Source of the DNA: Ptiloglossa arizonensis
Lineage: Eukaryota; Arthropoda; Insecta; Hymenoptera; Colletidae
DNA: 64,000 bases
NCBI RefSeq assembly: GCF_051014685.1
Contig: NW_027478918.1
Coordinates: forward strand, 186,001 to 250,000
Direction of reading: 5' to 3'
In this document: piece after piece, positions 1 through 14,635 of the stretch
Numbering within the stretch: position 1 is the stretch's first letter
Layout: every line of letters begins with the position of its first letter
The notes under the pieces: generated by a model
The model's input: only the letters and a program-made list of their open reading frames with translations
The model's database searches: none
What the model was told of the DNA's origin: nothing
Made by a program: the position numbers and the translations under genes

Positions 1-63
1 CGTTATACGTTATACGTTATACGTTATACGTTATACGTTATACGTTATACTTTATACGATATA

Positions 64-98
64 CGTAATATGTAATACGTCATACGTTTTACGTTAAT
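64..98 (+). repeat. Marker cassette, type 1
   Basis: Five successive variant heptamers: T4A; C1T+T4A; T4C; A5T; T6A+A7T. A T3A unit precedes it, and three consensus units then a T3C unit (120-126) follow. This is the reference form for the other cassettes. Confidence 0.95.
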
Positions 99-812
99 CG
101 TTATACGTTATACGTTATACGCTATACGTTATACGTTATACGTTATACGTTATACGTTATACGTTATACGTTATACGTTATACGTTGTACGTTATACGTT
201 GTACGTTATACGTTATACGTTATACGTTATACGTTAGACGTTGTACGTTATACGTTATACGTTATACGTTATACGTTATACGTTATACGTTATACGTTAT
301 ACGTTATACGTTATACGTTATACGTTATACGTTATACGTTATACGTTATATGTTATTCGTTATACGTTATACGTTATACATTATACGTTATACGTTATAC
401 GTTATACGTTATACGTTATACGTTATACGTTATACGTTATACGTTATACGTTATACGTTATACATTATACGTTATACGTTATACGTTATACGTTATACGT
501 TATACGTTATACTATATACGACATACGTTATACGTTATACGTTATACGTTATACGTTATACGTTATACGTTATACGTTATACGTTATACGTTATACGTTA
601 TACGTTATACGTTATACGTTATACTATATACGACATACGTTATACGTTATACGTTATACGTTATACGTTATACGTTATACGTTATACGTTATACGTTATA
701 CGTTATACGTTATACGTTATGCGTTATAGGATATACGTTATACGTTATACGTTATACGTTATACGTTATACGTTATACGTTATACGTTATACGTTATACG
801 TTATACGATATA

Positions 813-847
813 CGTAATATGTAATACGTCATACGTTTTACGTTAAT
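813..847 (+). repeat. Marker cassette, type 1
   Basis: Identical to the one at 64, including the preceding T3A unit; 107 units downstream of it. Confidence 0.95.
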
Positions 848-1057
848 CGTTATACGTTATACGTTATACGCTATACGTTATACGTTATACGTTATACGTT
901 ATACGTTATACGTTATACGTTATACGTTATACGTTATACGTTATGCGTTATACGTTATACGTTATACGTTATACGTTCTACGTTATACGTTATACGTTAA
1001 ACGTTGTACGTTATACGTTATACGTTATACGTTATACGTTATACGTTATACGTTATG

Positions 1058-1274
1058 CGTTATACGTTATACGTTATACGTTATACGTTATACGTTATAC
1101 GTTATACGTTATACGTTATACGTTATACGTTATACGTTATACGTTATACGTTATACGTTATACGTTATACGTTATACGTTATACGTTATACGTTATACGT
1201 TATACGTTATACGTTATACGTTATACGTTATACGTTATACGTTATACGTTATACGTTATACGTTATACGTTATA
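1058..1274 (+). repeat. Pure consensus run, 31 units
   Basis: Thirty-one perfect consecutive heptamers between an A7G unit and a G2T+T3A unit. This is the longest pure run I found in region A. Confidence 0.9.
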
Positions 1275-1482
1275 CTATATACGACATACGTTATACGTTA
1301 TACGTTATACGTTATACGTTATACGTTATACGTTATACGTTATACGTTATACGTTGTACGTTATACGTTATACGTTATACGTTATACTATATACGACATA
1401 CGTTATACGTTATACGTTATACGTTATACGTTATACGTTATACGTTATACGTTATACGTTATACGTTATACGTTATACGTTA

Positions 1483-3300
1483 TGCGTTATAGGATATACG
1501 TTATACGTTATACGTTGTACGTTATACGTTATACGTTGTACGTTATACGTTCTACGTTATACGTTATACGTTATACGTTGTACGTTATACGTTATACGTC
1601 ATCCGTTATACGTTATACGTTATACGTTATACGTTCTACGTTATACGTTATACGTTAAACGTTGTACGTTATACGTTATACGTTATACGTTATACGTTAT
1701 ACGTTATACGTTATACGTTATACGTTATACGTTATACGTTATACCTTATACGTTATACGTTATACGTTATACGTTATACATTATACGTTGTACGTTGAAC
1801 GTTGTACGTTATACGTTATACGTTATACGTTATACGTTATACGTTATGCGTTATACGTTATACGTTATACGTTATACGTTCTACGTTATACGTTATACGT
1901 TAAACGTTGTACGTTATACGTTATACGTTATACGTTATACGTTATACGTTATACGTTATACGTTATGCGTTATACGTTATACGTTATACGTTATACGTTA
2001 TACGTTATACGTTATACGTTATACGTTATACGTTATACGTTATACGTTATACGTTATACGTTATACGATATACGTAATATGTAATACGTCATACGTTTTA
2101 CGTTAATCGTTATACGTTATACGTTATACGCTATACGTTATACGTTATACGTTATACGTTATACGTTATACGTTATACGTTATACGTTATACGTTATACG
2201 TTATACGTTATACGTTATACGTTATACGTTATACGTTGTACGTTATACGTTATACGTTATACGTTATACGTTAGACGTTGTACGTTATACGTTATACGTT
2301 ATACGTTATACGCTATACGTTATACGTTATACGTTATACGTTATACGTTATACGTTATACGTTATTCGTTATACGTTATACGTTATACATTATACGTTAT
2401 ACGTTATACGTTATACGTTATACGTTATACGTTATACGTTATACGTTATACGTTATACGTTATACGTTATACGTTATACGTTATACGTTATACGTTATAC
2501 GTTATACATTATACGTTATACGTTATACGTTATATGTTATACGTTATACGTTATACGTTATACTATATACGACATACGTTATACGTTATACGTTATACGT
2601 TATACGTTATACGTTATACGTTATACGCTATACGTTATACGTTATACGTTATACGTTATACGTTATACGTTATACGTTATACTATATACGACATACGTTA
2701 TACGTTATACGTTATACGTTATACGTTATACGTTATACGTTATACGTTATACGTTATACGTTATACGTTATACGTTATACGTTATGCGTTATAGGATATA
2801 CGTTATACGTTATGCGTTGTACGTTATACGTTATACGTTGTACGTTATACGTTCTACGTTATACGTTATACGTTATACGTTGTACGTTATACGTTATACG
2901 TCATCCGTTATACGTTATACGTTATACGTTATACGTTATACGTTCTACGTTATACGTTATACGTTAAACGTTGTACGATATACGTTATACGTTATACGTT
3001 ATACGTTATACGTTATACGTTATGCGTTATACGTTATACGTTATACGTTATACGTTATACGTTATACGTTATACCTTATACGTTATACATTATACGTTAT
3101 ACGTTATACGTTATGCGTTATACGATATACCTCATACGTTATACGTTGTACGTTATACGTTATACGTTATGCGTTATACGTCATGCGATATACGTTATAC
3201 GTTATACGTTATACGTTATACGTTATACGTTATACATTATACGTTATACGTCATGCGATATACGTTATACGTTATACGACATACGTTATACGTTATACGT
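1483..3300 (+). repeat. Region A 1.8-kb block, copy 1
   Basis: The order of variant heptamers here matches copy 2 at a shift of 3,360 bp (480 units), with a few one-unit gains or losses. Shared landmarks in order: C1G+T3A, A5G pairs, A5C, T4C+A7C, the run T6A then A5G, G2C, the cassette, T6G then A5G, A7T, G2A, C1T, two G2T+T3A/T3A+T4C pairs, and T4C+A7G followed by T3A. It differs from copy 2 in having T6A then A5G at about 1653, where copies 2 and 3 carry a further change. Confidence 0.75.
2073..2107 (+). repeat. Marker cassette, type 1
   Basis: Within 1.8-kb block copy 1; preceded by T3A and followed by T3C at 2129. Confidence 0.95.
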
Positions 3301-4842
3301 TATACGTTATACGTTATACGTTATACGTTATACGTTATACGTTATACGTTATACGTTATACGTTATACGTTATACGTTATACGTTATACGTTATGGGTTA
3401 TAGGATATGCGTTATACGTTATACGTTGGACGTTATACGTTATACGTTGTACGTTATACGTTCTACGTTATACGTTATACGTTAAACGTTGTACGTTATA
3501 CGTTATACGTCATCCGTTATACGTTATACGTTATACGTTATACGTTCTACGTTATACGTTATACGTTAAACGTTGTACGTTATACGTTATACGTTATACG
3601 TTATACGTTATACGTTATACGTTATACGTTATACGTTATGCGTTATACGTTATACGTTATACGTTATACGTTCTACGTAATACGTTATACGTTAAACGTT
3701 GTACGTTATACGTTATACGTTATACGTTATACGTTATACGTTATACGTTATGCGTTATACGTTATACGTTATACGTTATACGTTGTACGTTATACGTTAT
3801 ACGTCATCCGTTATACGTTATACGTTATACGTTATACGTTCTACGTTATACGTTATACGTTAAACGTTGTACGTTATACGTTATACGTTATACGTTATAC
3901 GTTATACGTTATACGTTATACGTTATATGTTATACGTTATACGTTATACGTTATACGTTAAACGTTGTACGTTATACGTTATACGTTATACGTTATACGT
4001 TATACGTTATACGTTATGCGTTATACGTTATACGTTATACGTTATACGTTATACGTTATACGTTATACGTTATACGTTATAGGTTATACGTTATACATTA
4101 TACGTTATACGTTATACGTTATGCGTTATAGGATATACCTCATACGTTATACGTTGTACGTTATACGTTATACGTTATGCGTTATACGTCATGCGATATA
4201 CGTTATACGTTATACGTTATACGTTATACGTTATACATTATACGTTATACGTTATACGTTATACGTTATACGTTATACGTTATACGTTATACGTTATACG
4301 TTATACGTTATACGTTATACGTTATACATTATACGTTATACGTTATACGTTATACGTTATACGTTATACGTTATACTATATACGACATACGTTATACGTT
4401 ATACGTTATACGTTATACGTTATACGTTATACGTTATAAGTTATACGTTATACGTTATACGTTATACGTTATTCGTTATACGTTAGACGCTGTACGTTAT
4501 ACGTTATACGTTATACGTTATACGTTATACGTTATACGTTATACGTTATACGTTATACGTTATACGTTATACGTTATACGTTATACGTTATACGTTATAC
4601 GTTATACGTTATACGTTATACGTTATACGTTATACGTTATACGTTATGCGTTATAGGATATACGTTATACGTTATACGTTGTACGTTATACGTTATGCGT
4701 TATGCGTTATACGTCATGCGATATACGTTATACGTTATACGTTATACGTTATACGTTATACATTATACGTTATACGTTATACGTTATACGTTATACGTTA
4801 TACGTTATACGTTATACGTTATACGTTATACGTTATACGTTA

Positions 4843-6660
4843 TGCGTTATAGGATATACGTTATACGTTATACGTTGTACGTTATACGTTATACGTTGTA
4901 CGTTATACGTTCTACGTTATACGTTATACGTTATACGTTGTACGTTATACGTTATACGTCATCCGTTATACGTTATACGTTATACGTTATACGTTCTACG
5001 TTATACGTTATACGTTAAAAGTTGTACGTTATACGTTATACGTTATACGTTATACGTTATACGTTATACGTTATACGTTATACGTTATACGTTATACCTT
5101 ATACGTTATACGTTATACGTTATACGTTATACGTTATACATTATACGTTGTACGTTGAACGTTGTACGTTATACGTTATACGTTATACGTTATACGTTAT
5201 ACGTTATGCGTTATACGTTATACGTTATACGTTATACGTTCTACGTTATACGTTATACGTTAAACGTTGTACGTTATACGTTATACGTTATACGTTATAC
5301 GTTATACGTTATACGTTATACGTTATGCGTTATACGTTATACGTTATACGTTATACGTTATACGTTATACGTTATACGTTATACGTTATACGTTATACGT
5401 TATACGTTATACGTTATACGTTATACGATATACGTAATATGTAATACGTCATACGTTTTACGTTAATCGTTATACGTTATACGTTATACGCTATACGTTA
5501 TACGTTATACGTTATACGTTATACGTTATACGTTATACGTTATACGTTATACGTTATACGTTATACGTTATACGTTATACGTTATACGTTATACGTTGTA
5601 CGTTATACGTTATACGTTATACGTTATACGTTAGACGTTGTACGTTATACGTTATACGTTATACGTTATACGCTATACGTTATACGTTATACGTTATACG
5701 TTATACGTTATACGTTATACGTTATTCGTTATACGTTATACGTTATACATTATACGTTATACGTTATACGTTATACGTTATACGTTATACGTTATACGTT
5801 ATACGTTATACGTTATACGTTATACGTTATACGTTATACGTTATACGTTATACGTTATACGTTATACGTTATACATTATACGTTATACGTTATACGTTAT
5901 ATGTTATACGTTATACGTTATACGTTATACTATATACGACATACGTTATACGTTATACGTTATACGTTATACGTTATACGTTATACGTTATACGTTATAC
6001 GTTATACGTTATACGTTATACGTTATACGTTATACGTTATACTATATACGACATACGTTATACGTTATACGTTATACGTTATACGTTATACGTTATACGT
6101 TATACGTTATACGTTATACGTTATACGTTATACGTTATGCGTTATAGGATATACGTTATACGTTATACGTTGTACGTTATACGTTATACGTTGTACGTTA
6201 TACGTTCTACGTTATACGTTATACGTTATACGTTGTACGTTATACGTTATACGTCATCCGTTATACGTTATACGTTATACGTTATACGTTCTACGTTATA
6301 CGTTATACGTTAAACGTTGTACGATATACGTTATACGTTATACGTTATACGTTATACGTTATACGTTATGCGTTATACGTTATACGTTATACGTTATACG
6401 TTATACGTTATACGTTATACGTTATACGTTATACGTTATACGTTATACATTATACGTTATACGTTATACGTTATGCGTTATAGGATATACCTCATACGTT
6501 ATACGTTGTACGTTATACGTTATACGTTATGCGTTATACGTCATGCGATATACGTTATACGTTATACGTTATACGTTATACGTTATACATTATACGTTAT
6601 ACGTCATGCGATATACGTTATACGTTATACGACATACGTTATACGTTATACGTTATACGT
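4843..6660 (+). repeat. Region A 1.8-kb block, copy 2
   Basis: Matches copy 1 at a shift of 3,360 bp and copy 3 at 2,520 bp, dropping to 2,499 bp after a three-unit difference near 5,130. The rare junction of T6A with a C1A unit at about 5014-5024 is shared with copy 3 (about 7534-7544) and absent from copy 1, so copies 2 and 3 share a more recent ancestor. Cassette at 5433. Confidence 0.75.
5433..5467 (+). repeat. Marker cassette, type 1
   Basis: Within 1.8-kb block copy 2, 3,360 bp from the cassette at 2073. Confidence 0.95.
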
Positions 6661-7440
6661 TATACGTTATACGTTATACGTTATACGTTATATGTTATAC
6701 GTTATACGTTATACGTTATACTATATACGACATACGTTATACGTTATACGTTATACATTATACGTTGTACGTTGAACGTTGTACGTTATACGTTATACGT
6801 TATACGTTATACGTTATACGTTATGCGTTATACGTTATACGTTATACGTTATACGTTCTACGTTATACGTTATACGTTAAACGTTGTACGTTATACGTTA
6901 TACGTTATACGTTATACGTTATACGTTATACATTATACGTTATACGTTATACGTTATGCGTTATAGGATATACCTCATACGTTATACGTTGTACGTTATA
7001 CGTTATACGTTATGCGTTATACGTCATGCGATATACGTTATACGTTATACGTTATACGTTATACGTTATACATTATACGTTATACGTCATGCGATATACG
7101 TTATACGTTATACGACATACGTTATACGTTATACGTTATACGTTATACGTTATACGTTATACGTTATACGTTATATGTTATACGTTATACGTTATACGTT
7201 ATACTATATACGACATACGTTATACGTTATACGTTATACATTATACGTTGTACGTTGAACGTTGTACGTTATACGTTATACGTTATACGTTATACGTTAT
7301 ACGTTATGCGTTATACGTTATACGTTATACGTTATACGTTCTACGTTATACGTTATACGTTAAACGTTGTACGTTATACGTTATACGTTATACGTTATAC
7401 GTTATACGTTATACGTTATACGTTATGCGTTATACGTTAT
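6474..7440 (+). repeat. 483-bp tandem duplication (69 units, two copies)
   Basis: The phrase A7G, consensus, C1G+T3A, G2C+T4C, then T4C+A7G/T3A twice, T3A+T4C, C1T, G2T+T3A/T3A+T4C, G2A, A5G is repeated exactly 69 units later. The second copy runs on into A5C and T6A/A5G as the first does. It sits at the end of 1.8-kb block copy 2 and has no counterpart in copies 1 and 3, so it is a local event after block duplication. Confidence 0.75.
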
Positions 7441-7478
7441 ACGTTATACGTTATACGTTATACGTTATACGTTATACG

Positions 7479-9160
7479 TCATCCGTTATACGTTATACGT
7501 TATACGTTATACGTTCTACGTTATACGTTATACGTTAAAAGTTGTACGTTATACGTTATACGTTATACGTTATACGTTATACGTTATACGTTATACGTTA
7601 TACGTTATACGTTATACCTTATACGTTATACGTTATACGTTATACGTTATACATTATACGTTGTACGTTGAACGTTGTACGTTATACGTTATACGTTATA
7701 CGTTATACGTTATACGTTATGCGTTATACGTTATACGTTATACGTTATACGTTCTACGTTATACGTTATACGTCAAACGTTGTACGTTATACGTTATACG
7801 TTATACGTTATACGTTATACGTTATACGTTATGCGTTATACGTTATACGTTATACGTTATACGTTATACGTTATACGTTATACGTTATACGTTATACGTT
7901 ATACGTTATACGTTATACGTTATACGTTATACGATATACGTAATATGTAATACGTCATACGTTTTACGTTAATCGTTATACGTTATACGTTATACGCTAT
8001 ACGTTATACGTTATACGTTATACGTTATACGTTATACGTTATACGTTATACGTTATACGTTATACGTTATACGTTATACGTTATACGTTATACGTTGTAC
8101 GTTATACGTTATACGTTATACGTTATACGTTAGACGTTGTACGTTATACGTTATACGTTATACGTTATACGCTATACGTTATACGTTATACGTTATACGT
8201 TATACGTTATACGTTATACGTTATTCGTTATACGTTATACGTTATACATTATACGTTATACGTTATACGTTATACGTTATACGTTATACGTTATACGTTA
8301 TACGTTATACGTTATACGTTATACGTTATACGTTATACGTTATACGTTATACGTTATACGTTATACGTTATACATTATACGTTATACGTTATACGTTATA
8401 TGTTATACGTTATACGTTATACGTTATACTATATACGACATACGTTATACGTTATACGTTATACGTTATACGTTATACGTTATACGTTATACGTTATACG
8501 TTATACGTTATACGTTATACGTTATACGTTATACGTTATACTATATACGACATACGTTATACGTTATACGTTATACGTTATACGTTATACGTTATACGTT
8601 ATACGTTATACGTTATACGTTATACGTTATACGTTATGCGTTATAGGATATACGTTATACGTTATACGTTGTACGTTATACGTTATACGTTGTACGTTAT
8701 ACGTTCTACGTTATACGTTATACGTTATACGTTGTACGTTATACGTTATACGTCATCCGTTATACGTTATACGTTATACGTTATACGTTCTACGTTATAC
8801 GTTATACGTTAAACGTTGTACGATATACGTTATACGTTATACGTTATACGTTATACGTTATACGTTATGCGTTATACGTTATACGTTATACGTTATACGT
8901 TATACGTTATACGTTATACGTTATACGTTATACGTTATACGTTATACATTATACGTTATACGTTATACGTTATGCGTTATAGGATATACCTCATACGTTA
9001 TACGTTGTACGTTATACGTTATACGTTATGCGTTATACGTCATGCGATATACGTTATACGTTATACGTTATACGTTATACGTTATACATTATACGTTATA
9101 CGTCATGCGATATACGTTATACGTTATACGACATACGTTATACGTTATACGTTATACGTT
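7479..9160 (+). repeat. Region A 1.8-kb block, copy 3
   Basis: Starts abruptly at the T4C+A7C heptamer at 7479: the preceding variants differ from those before copy 2, so this is a duplication junction. Downstream landmarks follow copy 2 up to about 9,160, where copy 3 continues as pure consensus while copy 2 carries a C1T unit. Cassette at 7939. Confidence 0.75.
7939..7973 (+). repeat. Marker cassette, type 1
   Basis: Within 1.8-kb block copy 3; the next cassette is 5.1 kb away, the widest gap in the window. Confidence 0.95.
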
Positions 9161-10103
9161 ATACGTTATACGTTATACGTTATACGTTATACGTTATACG
9201 TTATACGTTATACGTTATACGTTATACGTTATACGTTATACGTTATACGTTATACATTATACGTTATACGTTATACGTTATACGTTATACGTTATACGTT
9301 ATACGTTATACGTTATACGTTATACGTTATACGTTATACGTTATACGTTATGCGTTATAGGATATACGTTATACGTTATACGTTGTACGTTATACGTTAT
9401 ACGTTATGCGTTATACGTTATACGTTATACGTTATACGTTATACGTTATACGTTATACGTTATACGTTATACGTTATACGTTATACATTATACGTTATAC
9501 GTTATACGTTATGCGTTATAGGATATACCTCATACGTTATACGTTGTACGTTATACGTTATACGTTATACGTTATAGGTTATACGTTATACATTATACGT
9601 TATACGTTATACGTTATACGTTATACGTTATACGTTATACGTTCTACGTTATACGTTATACGTTAAACGTTGTACATTATACGTTATACGTTATACGTTA
9701 TACGTTATACGTTATACGTTATACGTTATATGTTATACGTTATACGTTATACGTTATACGTTATACGTTAAACGTTGTACGTTATACGTTATACGTTATA
9801 CGTTATGCGTTATACGTCATGCGATATACGTTATACGTTATACGTTATACGTTATACGTTATACGTTATACATTATACGTTATACGTTATACGTTATAAG
9901 TTATACGTTATACCTTATACGTTATACGTTATACGTTATACGTTATACGTTATACGTTATACGTTATACGTTATACGTTATACGTTATGCGTTATAGGAT
10001 ATACGTTATACGTTATACGTTATACGTTATACGTTATACGTTATGCGTTATACGTTATACGTTATACGTTATACGTTCTACGTTATACGTTATACGTTAA
10101 ACG

Positions 10104-12780
10104 TTGTACGTTATACGTTATACGTTATACGTTATACGTTATACGTTATACGTTATGCGTTATACGTTATACGTTATACGTTATACGTTATACGTTATAC
10201 GTTATACGTTATACGTTCTACGTTATACGTTATACGTTATACGTTGTACGTTATACGTTATACGTCATCCGTTATACGTTATACGTTATACGTTATACGT
10301 TCTACGTTATACGTTATACGTTAAACGTTGTACGTTATACGTTATACGTTATACGTTATACGTTATACGTTATACGTTATGCGTTATACGTTATACGTTA
10401 TACGTTATACGTTATACGTTATACGTTATACGTTATACGTTATACATTATACGTTATACGTTATACGTTATGCGTTATAGGATATACCTCATACGTTATA
10501 CGTTGTACGTTATACGTTATGCGTTATGCGTTATACGTCATGCGATATACGTTATACGTTATACGTTATACGTTATACGTTATACATTATACGTTATACG
10601 TTATACGTTATACGTTATACGTTATACGTTATACGTTATACGTTATACGTTATACGTTATACGTTATACATTATACGTTATACGTTATACGTTATACGTT
10701 ATACGTTATACGTTATACTATATACGACATACGTTATACGTTATACGTTATACGTTATACGTTGTACGTTATACGTTATACGTCATCCGTTATACGTTAT
10801 ACGTTATACGTTCTACGTTATACGTTATACGTTAAACGTTGTACGTTATACGTTATACGTTATACGTTATACGTTATACGTTATACGTTATGCGTTATAC
10901 GTTATACGTTATACGTTATACGTTATACGTTATACGTTATACGTTATACGTTCTACGTTATACGTTATACGTTATACGTTGTACGTTATACGTTATACGT
11001 CATCCGTTATACGTTATACGTTATACGTTATACGTTCTACGTTATACGTTATACGTTAAACGTTGTACGTTATACGTTATACGTTATACGTTATACGTTA
11101 TACGTTATACGTTATGCGTTATACGTTATACGTTATACGTTATACGTTATACGTTATACGTTATACGTTATACATTATACGTTATACGTTATACGTTATG
11201 CGTTATAGGATATACCTCATACGTTATACGTTGTACGTTATACGTTATGCGTTATGCGTTATACGTCATGCGATATACGTTATACGTTATACGTTATACG
11301 TTATACGTTATACATTATACGTTATACGTTATACGTTATACGTTATACGTTATACGTTATACGTTTTACGTTATACGTTATACGTTATACGTTATACATT
11401 ATACGTTATACGTTATACGTTATACGTTATACGTTATACGTTATACTATATACGACATACGTTATACGTTATACGTTATACGTTATACGTTATACGTTAT
11501 ACGTTATACGTTATACGTTATACGTTATACGTTATACGTTATACGTTATACGTTATACGTTATACGTTATACGTTATACGTTATGGGTTATAGGATATAC
11601 GTTATACGTTATACGTTGGACGTTATACGTTATACGTTGTACGTTATACGTTCTACGTTATACGTTATACGTTAAACGTTGTACGTTATACGTTATACGT
11701 CATCCGTTATACGTTATACGTTATACGTTATACGTTCTACGTTATACGTTATACGTTAAACGTTGTACGTTATACGTTATACGTTATACGTTATACGTTA
11801 TACGTTATACGTTATACGTTATGCGTTATACGTTATACGTTATACGTTATACGTTCTACGTTATACGTTATACGTTAAACGTTGTACGTTATACGTTATA
11901 CGTTATACGTTATACGTTATACGTTATACGTTATGCGTTATACGTTATACGTTATACGTTATACGTTATACGTTATACGTTATACGTTATACGTTCTACG
12001 TTATACGTTATACGTTATACGTTGTACGTTATACGTTATACGTCATCCGTTATACGTTATACGTTATACGTTATACGTTCTACGTTATACGTTATACGTT
12101 AAACGTTGTACGTTATACGTTATACGTTATACGTTATACGTTATACGTTATACGTTATGCGTTATACGTTATACGTTATACGTTATACGTTATACGTTAT
12201 ACGTTATACGTTATACGTTATACATTATACGTTATACGTTATACGTTATGCGTTATAGGATATACCTCATACGTTATACGTTGTACGTTATACGTTATGC
12301 GTTATGCGTTATACGTCATGCGATATACGTTATACGTTATACGTTATACGTTATACGTTATACATTATACGTTATACGTTATACGTTATACGTTATACGT
12401 TATACGTTATACGTTATACGTTATACGTTATACGTTATACGTTATACATTATACGTTATACGTTATACGTTATACGTTATACGTTATACGTTATACTATA
12501 TACGACATACGTTATACGTTATACGTTATACGTTATACGTTATACGTTATACGTTATACGTTATACGTTATACGTTATACGTTATACGTTATACGTTATA
12601 CGTTATACGTTATACGTTATACGTTATACGTTATACGTTATGGGTTATAGGATATACGTTATACGTTATACGTTGGACGTTATACGTTATACGTTGTACG
12701 TTATACGTTCTACGTTATACGTTATACGTTAAACGTTGTACGTTATACGTTATACGTCATCCGTTATACGTTATACGTTA
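10104..12780 (+). repeat. About 1.05-kb tandem repeat, two full copies plus one 0.73-kb partial copy
   Basis: Landmarks recur with shifts of 728-735 bp (first to second copy) and 1,050-1,057 bp (second to third). The order is T6A/A5G, A7G, A5C, T4C+A7C, A5C, T6A/A5G, C1G+T3A/G2C+T4C, T4C+A7G/T3A, G2A, G2T+T3A/T3A+T4C. The two later copies end with a unit joined by GGG (11585 and 12642), which the first lacks. The third copy ends where the register first slips, at 12783. Confidence 0.7.
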
Positions 12781-12782
12781 TA

Positions 12783-12787
12783 CGTTA
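12783..12787 (+). other. Register slip: 5-bp unit (minus 2)
   Basis: One unit reads CGTTA instead of seven bases, moving the register from position 1 to 6 modulo 7. Seen once only, at the end of the 1.05-kb tandem. Could be a real deletion or an assembly error. Confidence 0.85.
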
Positions 12788-13074
12788 CGTTATACGTTCT
12801 ACGTTATACGTTATACGTTAAACGTTGTACGTTATACGTTATACGTTATACGTTATACGTTATACGTTATACGTTATACGTTATACGTTATACGTTATAC
12901 GTTATGCGTTATAGGATATACGTTACACGTTATACGTTGTACGTTATACGTTATACGTTGTACGTTATACGTTCTACGTTATACATTATACGTTAAACGT
13001 TGTACGTTATACGTTATACGTCATACGTTATACGTTATACGTTATACGTTATACGTTATACGTTATACGTTATA

Positions 13075-13109
13075 CGTAATATGTAATACGTCATACGTTT
13101 TACGTTAAT
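13075..13109 (+). repeat. Marker cassette, type 1
   Basis: Closes region A. It lacks the preceding T3A unit that the other region A cassettes carry and lies in the shifted register between the slips at 12783 and 13425. Confidence 0.95.
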
Positions 13110-13424
13110 CGTTATACGTTATACGTTATACGCTATACGTTATACGTTATACGTTATACGTTATACGTTATACGTTATACGTTATACGTTATACGTTATA
13201 CGTTATACGTTATACGTTATACGTTATACGTTATACGTTATACGTTATGCGTTATAGGTTATAAGTTATACGTTATACGTTATACGTTATACGTTGTACG
13301 TTATACGTTATACGTTATACGTTATATGTTATACGTTATACGTTATACGTTATACGTTATACGTTATACGTTATACGTTATACGTTATACGTTATACGTT
13401 ATACGTTATACGTTATACGTTATA

Positions 13425-13440
13425 CGTTATCACGTTTATA
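13425..13440 (+). other. Register slip: two adjacent 8-bp units (plus 1, plus 1)
   Basis: Units 13425-13432 (CGTTATCA) and 13433-13440 (CGTTTATA) each hold one extra base, returning the register to the value it had before 12783. Seen once. Confidence 0.85.
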
Positions 13441-13545
13441 CGTTATACGTTATACGTTATACGTAATACGTTATACGTTATACGTTATACGTTATACGTT
13501 ATACGTTATACGTTATACGTTATACGTTATACGTTATGCGTTATA

Positions 13546-14635
13546 GGATATACGTTATACGTTATACGTTATACGTTATACGTTGTACGTTATACGTTAT
13601 ACGTTATACGTTATACGTTATACGTTATACGTTATACGTTATACGTTATACGTTATACGTTATACGTTGTACGTTATACGTTATACGTTATACGTTATAC
13701 GTTATACGTTATACGTTATACGTTATACGTTATACGTTATACGTTATACGTTATACGTTATACGTTATACGTTATACGTTATACGTTATACGTCATACGT
13801 TATATGATATACGTTATACGTTATACGTTCTACGTTATACGTTATACGTTATACGTTATACGTTATACGTTATACGTTATACGTTATAGGTTATGCGTTA
13901 TAGGATATACGTTATACGTTATACGTTATACGTTATACGTTGTACGTTATACGTTATACGTTATACGTTATACGTTATACGTTATACGTTATACGTTATA
14001 CGTTATACGTTATACGTTATACGTTATACGTTATACGTTATACGTTATACGTTATACGTTATACGTTATACGTTATACGTTATACGTTGTACGTTATACG
14101 TTATACGTTATACGTTATACGTTATACGTTATACGTTATACGTTATACGTTATACGTTATACGTTATAGGTTATACGTTATACGTTATACGTTATACGTT
14201 ATACGTTATACGTTATACGTTATACGTTATACGTTATACGTTATACGTTATACGTCATACGTTATATGATATACGTTATACGTTATACGTTCTACGTTAT
14301 ACGTTATACGTTATACGTTATACGTTATACGTTATACGTTATAGGTTATGCGTTATAGGATATACGTTATACGTTATACGTTATACGTTATACGTTGTAC
14401 GTTATACGTTATACGTTATACGTTATACGTTATACGTTATACGTTATACGTTATACGTTATACGTTATACGTTATACGTTATACGTTATACGTTATACGT
14501 TACACGTTATACGTTATACGTTATACGTTATACGTTATACGTCATACGTTATACGATATACGTTATACGTTATACGTTCTACGTTATACGTTATACGTTA
14601 TACGTTATACGTTATACGTTATGCGTTATAGGATA
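13546..14635 (+). repeat. Region B local tandem, periods 357 and 455 bp
   Basis: The C1G+T3A unit at 13546 recurs at 13903 and 14358, each followed by four consensus units, then A5G, a long consensus stretch, T4C, a T3A unit and A5C. The spacings are 51 and 65 heptamers, so copies differ by whole units. The first two copies carry a C1T+T3A unit near 13,804 and 14,268; the third has only T3A near 14,551. Confidence 0.7.

Larger units (their letters stand above)
1..13109 (+). repeat. Region A of the array: block with 3.36/2.5-kb spaced copies
   Basis: Sub-domain defined by marker heptamers that are rare or absent elsewhere: the pair G2T+T3A then T3A+T4C (for example near 512, 1275, 2562, 6042, 8540, 11446, 12494), C1G+T3A followed by G2C+T4C (near 4130, 6482, 6966, 8986, 9525, 10485, 11212, 12262), and T4C+A7C (1593, 2900, 3510, 4959, 7479, 10264, 11700, 12047). 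It holds six marker cassettes. Internal structure is three copies of a 1.8-kb block, a 483-bp tandem pair and a 1.05-kb tandem. The register is constant until 12783. Confidence 0.8.
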
